The notes beneath the pieces are model-generated. The model was not told where the DNA came from and made no database searches. It saw nothing but the letters and a program-made list of their open reading frames with translations. Shown here one piece after another: positions 37,501 through 46,500 of a stretch of DNA of 64,000 bases. The stretch spans positions 251,001 to 315,000 of the forward strand of contig JAPFQT010000168.1 in the NCBI GenBank assembly GCA_027627225.1, given 5' to 3'. A program made the position numbers and the translations under genes. Each line of letters starts with the position of its first letter. Within the stretch, counting starts at the first letter, position 1. The stretch comes from Congeria kusceri (lineage: Eukaryota > Mollusca > Bivalvia > Myida > Dreissenidae).

Positions 37501-40500
37501 TTTTGAGTATGGGACAAAATCTTAAATATTATCATTCTATATCAAGCAGTGTTTTGTTTTATGTCTGCATCTTATAAATAATAACCCTCGATAAAAACTC
37601 ATAATACTGAAGGCTACACACCAGGTTTTCGGAGGTCAGTCTGGTGATTTCATGTTGCATTGTAGCCTCAATCTTTGCTTCAGATGATAGGGACAGCGAC
37701 TGAAAAATATACCAGCAAGAAAACATTGAGACGAAAGAAAATATACCAGCAAGAAAACATTGCGACCAAAGAAAAATATACCAGCAAGAAAACCTTGAGA
37801 CTTAAGAAAATATACCAGCAAGAAAACATTGAAACCAAAGAAAACATAACAGCAAGAACACATTAGGACCAAAGAAAATATAACAGCAAGAAAACATTGA
37901 GACCAAAGAAAATATACCAGCAAGAAAACATTGAGACCAAAGAAAATATAACAGCAAGAAAACATTGAGACCAAAGAAAATATACCAGCAAGAAAACATT
38001 GAGACCAAAGTAAACCAGCATGAAAACATTCAAGACTATAAACATAATATACCAGCAAGGAATTACAATCCTCAAAAAAGTGTATTTAATATGCATTTAA
38101 TGCGTATTAAATGCTGCGGTATTGGCACCGTATTTTTTCTGCGTTAAATGCGCATTAAATACATGTTTACTACACTTAGTGTATTTTTTCTGTACTTGTT
38201 CGGTGTTTTTTACAAAAAAGTGCATTAATGCATTAAAAAAACACTTTAAATACACTTAAGTGCATGTTTTGAAGATATAGTGTATTTTTCAAGGAGAAAA
38301 ATACACTTTAAATGCACTTAAGTGTGTTAATGCAGGACAAAATGCAGAAAAAATACACTTTGTTTCTGTAATAAGAGTAGTTTTCCTGCATTTTAAAGTG
38401 TATTTAATGCACATTTAATGCAGAAAAAATATGGTGCCATTTAATGCGTATTTAATATACTTCTTCGAGAAGGGAAATAACAACTGTTAATAACCCAACA
38501 ATGAATTCTGGCAGTGTTTCTAAATATAACCTATATTTTACAAAAAGTAAATCGATAACTATGGGATATCAGAAGATACTTTAAACCATGTGCGTGGAAA
38601 TAATCAAAATTGTGCAAAAATCTTCTTGTCCGCAAACAACAGTCACTTGTCAAGTTTATATTCAGGCATTCCTTTTATATATTTTTTCATTAAATGATAA
38701 ATAAAACAGAATGTGTCATTCAAATGTATACGAGTATAATGAAACAATAATTAGCTTCCAACTTAAACATCATTTTTACACCCTGAAATTGTACTTATCC
38801 ATGGACAAGTAGACAGGGTAAAATCACTTGTCTGGCAGTAAAATTACCAGCGTCGGACAAGTTGTGCCTAGGATTTCCACGCCCTTGCTTTGAATGGAAA
38901 TGTTCTTGGGAGTAATACAAATTTACTATATGCTTTTCAGTGAAATATCGGAATTTTATTGGTGAAATATACTTTTATATTTTCACTGTTGCAGCAGTGA
39001 AAATATAACATACAACAGACTAATTTTCCATAAATAGCATCGATCTATTACAAATAGTGGTTTACAACCCTTGGCAAATGTATATACATGTACAGTATGT
39101 ACATGCATGTGTGTACATAAAACACATTATAAAAGTCAACAAAATTATAATTTAGCGAATACAACTTTCAAAACATGGCACTTTTTTCCCACCATACTAA
39201 CAAGTGACAAAACTGCAATTATTTATATTCATTATTCACATAAATGCTAAGAGATGTCCATTTCAATCATTTCCATCACAATTATTTATATTCATTATTC
39301 ACATAAATGCATCTTAGATATGTCGATTTGAATCATTTCCATCACAATTATTTATATTCATTATTCACATAAATGCATCTAACAGATGTCCATTTGAATC
39401 ATTTCCATCACAATTATTTATATTCATTATTCACATAAATGCATCTAACAGATGTCCATTTGAATTATTTCCATCACATTTATTTATATTCATTATTCAC
39501 ATAAAAGCATCTAACAGATGTCCATTTGAATCATTTCCATCACAATTATTTATATTCATTATTCACATAAATGCATCTAACAGATGTCCATTTGAATCAT
39601 TTCCATCACAATTATTTATATTCATTATTCACATAACTGCATCTAACAGATGTCCATTTGAATTATTTCCATCACATTTATTTATATTCATTATTCACAT
39701 AACTGCATCTAAGAGATGTCCATTTGAAAAATTTCCATCACAATTAAATAATATTCATAATTAACATAAATGCATAAAGGATATGTCCGTTTAAATCATT
39801 TGTATCAGAATAGGTTCTCCATTTGGACATGGATGACATGTTGCGTCTGAGGCTAACTTCGTTATTTATTTGAGATGCATTACATGTCATGCAAGGTAAA
39901 AACCAGCTGGAGATATAACTGAACAAAACTATTTGCACATGAACTTCATATAAATGAAATTAAACCATGCAGACATGTAAACAACTGCCATTACTGTCTT
40001 TGAAATTAAAACTATTTGTACATGCACACGAACGTCGTTCATTCACTCATAAACAATATCATACAATTCTTTCTTGCAATGGGTTAGCAAAGAAAATAAC
40101 AAACAACAAAATATCACAGAAAAAAAATGCATTCCTTGAAAACTTCAAGAAAACAATTAAACCAACAAGGCAGCCGAAAGGACAGCTATATCCCCCGCCG
40201 TGATATTCATTAGATTTTAAAGGTGATTTGAAGTATCACACTGACCTTAATCTGGCACAGTTGGACCAGATATGAAAGTACAGTTTCAGAAATTTAGATA
40301 TGGAGCTGACGCTAAAATGAAGGCTCCAACATTTGACCTTTAAGTGTGACCTTGACCTTGAGGTGGCAAAACTGCTCCATGCTTTCTGCACATCGCCTCA
40401 ATGTGATAAACATTTTAGCCAAGTTTTATGAAAATCCTTCAAAGGGCATAGGAGATATGGAGCATACACAAAAATGGAGGCTCAAACATTTGACCTTCAA

Positions 40501-43500
40501 GTGTGACCTTGACGTGGCGTGACTGCCTCATGCCCTCTGCACATTGCCTCAATGTGATAAACATTTGAGGCAAGTTTCATGAAAATCCTTTAAAGGGCAC
40601 AGGAGATATAAACGGACATGAAAAAACAGGCTCAAACATTCAACCATCAAAAGTGACCTTGACCTTGAGATGGCGTGACTGGCTTATGCCTTCTGCACAT
40701 GGTCTCAATGAGCAAAACATTTGAGCCAAGTTTCATCAAAATCCATCAAAGGGTATAGGGGATATGAGGCTCAAACATTTCACCTTCAAGCGTGACCTTG
40801 ACCTTGAGCTTGCGTGAAAGGCCCATGCTTTCTGCATTCCTATAACACCCCTCTCGCTTCGTGGCGGGGGATTTAAAACAGGACTATCCTAAGTATCATA
40901 TATAACAAATAGTTGTGTGAAGAAAATATGCACATACTTTCTCAAAATTCTAAAAATATAGTTGTTTTAGTGTTGAAACCATAAAAAACTATGAAATTGC
41001 AACGCAACAAGATCATGAAATTTCATTCCAGGAATTTGACTTCCACTTACCCATGTTCTTCGTTTTTTCGTTGAATTCTAAATAATTATTAGCCATGAGA
41101 ATTTACGGTCATATATACGGTCATATTTTTTACCACCGAACAAGGTTACAATAAGTACCTAGAGTGATTCCAAGTATTAAATTTTGCAAACATTTATTTT
41201 TAACGGACCACATCTCATTGAGGGATAATCGTATTTGAAAGTGCACACATATTTTTATGTCAGATGACAAAAAGGTAAGAAAATATTACACATTAATGTG
41301 CAATTATGCTAATGACCTATAAAACATTTGTTGAATACATTTCATGTTTAAGGGATATTTGTCTGTAAAAATCCATATTTACGATTCAGGGAATAACTAT
41401 TTTTAAATCTCTATTATACTGTCTAAAAACCACTGAACTAAAGACAAACTAAACAAACTGAGTTAAAAATGGGCTTTAAATTAAAAGACACATTCATGTT
41501 CTTTTCACAAACTGGCCAACAACAACATATGAACATACTGCTCTGATATCGCTCAGCTGGCAAATGTAAACAAAAGCCTCCATGACAACCAATAGTGATA
41601 TCACCATATTGAACAGTTTTTCCATTAACTTTTAAAAAAAATGTGAACACTAGCTATATCAATAAAACGTTAACATAGCATGGGTGAAAGTACAGATTTT
41701 TGAAACTACTGCAATCAGGTTTTCATAGCATAGGTTATATTATTATACCTCACTTTGTTTTCCCATTGTAAAATCTCATATACCCATCCCTGCATAATTT
41801 TAATATGTCATGGCATTGGAAAGTAATATACCCCGACCGGGCTATAACTTTTAATATACCCCGCGCGTGCGCCTAAAAATAGCAACTCATGTTTTCCGTG
41901 AAATCCGTATCAGCTAATAATCGGTAATAATCCGTAGACGCTTATTAAAATGTATGTAAACAAGTCAAAGTCGATGAGCACTTGATTTTCCAATAATAAA
42001 CTTGAGTTTACTGTGTATGACTAGTTTGTTCTTTGAATTACAGTATTTTTGTTCGGTATAATAAAATTAATATCCTAGGCATGTTGAGGGGTATAGTAAA
42101 TATTGCCCCCCCCTCGAAGAGTAATGTCAACCTCGGCATTCGGTCTCGGTTGACATCGCTCTCCTCGGGGTGCAATATTTACTATACCCCTCAACTGCCT
42201 ATGATATTTATATACTATAGTTTATTTATTGATAAAAACTTAAAGTATTAATAGTGAAAACTTACATCAATATAAAATACATTCTAGCATGACACGCGCA
42301 GAGTTTCCTATAGACAAAGAACACAATTCACTGTTGTTAAACTACGAATAAACAACACGGATAAATGGTTCCGAAACTGTAACATATAGTTTGCATTGTA
42401 ATTGCAGAAAATGTTGTCAGGTCATGTTAGAATCAAAATAATTTTCGCATTATCGTTGTTTATCGGCTATTAAACACCAATTCGTCATTCTGATGCGGTA
42501 TATTAAATGACTCGGGATAACGCCCTCTTGGTTTAATTAGAACTTCCAATCGTTGTTCATTAGCCAATAAACAACTCTAAATCGAAAAATTATTTCTTAA
42601 ATATACCACACTGTGTTGTTATCCAACTATATAACGTAAGAGCATTTTCATTAAAGCAGATAAAATTGTTTGGAGAAACGTGTGACCAAACGTACATACT
42701 GGAAGTCAAGGTCACCAATTTGTGTCTTATAAATACAGCTTTGCATAATAAATTGTAACATCACATGCAGTGTAAGGTGTCATCACACTCTCAGTATTTA
42801 AGATTTATTATACAGAAACATATTTTAATCAATCCTGTACATCATATGATGTTTTGAATATTATTAGACAAGGTCGGTTAGGCTTATTAAACAGGAACAT
42901 ATTTTAATAGCTGTTCTAACATATTAAAGTGACTCGTTCACGGATTGGCAAATTTACAATTTTCAATTTTGTTGTAATGGATCTCAAACAGAAAAATGCA
43001 TCAAATATAAACGAGCGAAATAACACTAGTTCGCACAGGCTAAACCGGGACGGCACTTGCTGCTTTTATGGTATATTCTGTTTCAAGTAAGTCTCTTCCG
43101 AACATTAATTCACTTTAGACGGAAAGTGCCATCCCGGATTAGCCTGTGTGAACTGCACTGGCTAATCCGGTACGACACTTTACGCACATGCATTAAGTCC
43201 TGTTTTCCAACGACGCGCCTCATATGTAGTTCAGCAAATGGAACAACACAAAAATTTGATCTTAAAAACTAAAAATACCTCAGGATAAACTTGAGATGAT
43301 TCTGGAATACTACCCCTTACCTGGACTTTGCGCTCACATATGGTATAAGTTTGTTCTGTTTGTCATTCTCGTCGCTAAAACTAATACTGTACTTATTCTA
43401 TGCTTTCAGTCACACTAAGTTTTTGGACACCCACAAAATCTGTCGAAATAATTATTTTTGCGCCTCTATATTTTCAGAAAAGGAATTAAAATGTGATTAT

Positions 43501-46500
43501 ATGTTTTGGACGGATAATTTATGTCAACTATATTTTGAATCGATAATTGGCAATTAACACCAATTACCCGTATACTAAAACCTTTCATAGGGAGCGACTG
43601 GTTTTATCACAGACGTCTCTCCTATTGTTTGCCAATTTCATCCTGCGAATTTTGCAGCACCATTCTGCATGTCAATTATCAAGTTAGGGACAATATTATG
43701 GCTTCAATAAACAACCTCGTGTCAAAAATTAATACCTCCGGCTATTAACGAAGTCCATATCCGCAGACAATTAAACAAACAAGTGCGTAGCTTATTTGCA
43801 ATTGTTACGACTTGAAAATGTGTGAGAATCCTTGTTCTCTGACAGATTTCCATCAATTACTTTTTTGTGAATCAAAGTATTCAGATGCTGAAAAAAAATA
43901 TTTAAGCATCTGAAAACATAGAATAAATACGGTATTTCTATTTATTAGTTTGAGATAGAGAATTTTCTGTTTCATGGAGCCATAACTGTAGTAACAATGT
44001 GAGCTACTCACGTGTTGTATGAGTTTGTTCTGTTTGTCGTTCTCGTCGCAAAAACTAATATTTGTAATTCTAAGTTTGAGATAGAGAATTTTCTATTTCA
44101 TGGAGCCATAACTGTAGTAACAATGTGAGCTACTCACGTGTTGTATGAGTTTATTCTGTTTGTCATTCTCCTTCCTCAGGTCCTGTAACTCTGCCTCGTA
44201 CTCAGACGTGTGACTCTGCAACTCCTTTTCTGCCTTCTGCAGCTGCTGCTCCAGCAATCTGGGGGAGGAGAAAGAATTATAAGAAAGAAAGGAAAGAAAA
44301 TAGGTTACATTCTACCACCAACACTCAAGCTCCAGAAATCTGCACACAAGAGATATAATAATCACAAAGAAAGGAATGGAAAAAGGTTACATTATAATTC
44401 TACCCTACTGTTGCTCCTAATATCTGGTCGAAGGAGATATAATTATTATACAGAAAGGAAGGGAAATAGGTCACATTCCACCTTTCTGCTACTGCTACTG
44501 ATGCTCCAACAACCGAAACAAATTGCAACATAAACATAGGAAAGAAAGAAAATAACAGAAAGGTAACATAATCACAGTAAGAAAGAAAGGGAAGAGGTTA
44601 CATGATATCTTACCCTAACTGCTGCTCCAGCAAACTGAACAAAAATAAGAAAATCATAAGTTGAATATGACAAAGAATTCTAGCTCCCCTACTTATATTC
44701 CAGAAATCTGCAAAAAACTTAAAAACAAGATTCTGTGTTTGATAAACACACATGCCCCCAGTTGGTGCTAAGTAGCCCATTTCTTAGTCCAAATTAGCTC
44801 AAGGTCAAGGTCAAAGTGTGGTTGGGTGATATGTGTTGATTGGGAACGGCCATAAGTAAAAACTGTGTGAATATATCTAAGTGTTTTAGTAAGCGGTGTT
44901 GATGCTCGACGAAATGGTAAAATCTAGTTAACCAAGAAATGGCACTTTTGAATTATTATAAGTCCAAATTAGGTCAAGGTCAAAGTAAAGTTGGGTGATA
45001 TGGGTGGATAAGGAATGGTCATAAGCAACAACTGTGCAAGTATCAAAGTGTTGTAGTAAGCTGTGTGGGTGCTAGACAAAAAATGGTAAAATCTACTTAA
45101 CCTGTGACGGAAGGACGGACGTTCTAACAAATGAATACTTATGTGACTATTTCATGACTAACCCTAATGCCATTTTAGCCCCCTAAGGGACTAATTTAGC
45201 CACCTAAGGAAGTTTTTACTTACAAAGAGATACTTATGTGACTATTTTAGTCACCTAAGTATCCATTCGTGTGTACGGAAAGACGGAAGGACGGACAGGA
45301 CGATCACTATATGCCTCTTGCATCAAGATGCCAGGTGCATAAAAACACAGGAAAGAAAGGAAAGAAAATAGTTGACACTACAGTCATTTACTAACGAACA
45401 AACAATCTGCACAAAAGTTCCTTGAATTATTGCAAAGAAACAAAAGAAACTACACATCATTTTGTCATCCAAAGCTGCACCATCCACCTGCACGAAGTAA
45501 ATCTATTAATTATAGAAAAGAAAGAAAAAGAGTAAAGATAATATGCAAACTGTTTGATAACGATACAGTAAGCAGCAAAAGGAACAATCATAATGATAAA
45601 AACACGTGACATATCTTAGAACCGTAATTGTCTTAACTGAAATCAACACAGAGACATATCTTAGAACCGTAATTGTCTTGACTGAAATCAACACAGCTTA
45701 CCTCAGTGACGTCCTGTACTGCTCATGCACTGCCAAACTACTGAACAATGTAAAACTTACCGTCTGGGGTATTGGGGATATTTTTGAGATCAATTACCAT
45801 TTTCTTGAAGAAGAATAGCCACTTAAACCATAGTCTCACTTAAGACAGCTTGACTTATTGAAATAATATACTGTCATTCAAGTTCAGCAAATAAAGTTTG
45901 GGTCACAACAAACCAATCAAATGAACTGACTGGTATTTGGTCAGTAGTGGATGCATGACTTCTACATGTTTTTTTATTTAGACTGGTTAGTTTATTTTGT
46001 GCATGCAGCTGTTGACCATGTTAACTCACCTGTTGACCTGTGCCTGATGTGAAGCAGCGTGATGTGTGGGTGGGGCGTCAGTACAGTTCTCACACATACA
46101 CGCCCTGTCTTCCTCCACCTGGCTGTCCTCCCCGAGTGCACACTCCCCTCCCATACCCACACCCCTGGGGATCTGTTATTGGACGTATCCCCACCCTAGG
46201 GGACCGGTCAGTAGACACATCGCCAGCCCCTACGGACTTTTGACTCATAATATCCCTACATCTTGCAGACATTTCAGTATCCCCACCCCCTAGGGACCTT
46301 TCAGTAGGAACATTCTCACCCCCAGCAGACCTTTCAACTGTCCCATTCCGACCCCCAATGTAATCACCCTCAACATTTATGTGACCCACTTCTGTAACTG
46401 CTATAGTTTCCTCCATCACACCATCAACCACGTCTATTGATGTAAGCTCTTGATCTTTCACATTCCTGGTCAAGTATTCACCACTGATGTTCACGTTATT

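Noticed and set aside
27360..39775. CRISPR-like arrays of regular repeats
   Set aside because: Repeats are contiguous without unique spacers, and the DNA is eukaryotic.
45763..45806. Possible exon before donor gtaagtttt on the minus strand
   Set aside because: The donor is strong, but the open frame needs phase 0 at entry, which does not fit the neighbouring exons.
46040..46293. Plus-strand Pro/Ser-rich frames opposite the Cys-rich exon
   Set aside because: Shadows of the minus-strand exon. The minus frame is far longer and is bounded by splice sites.
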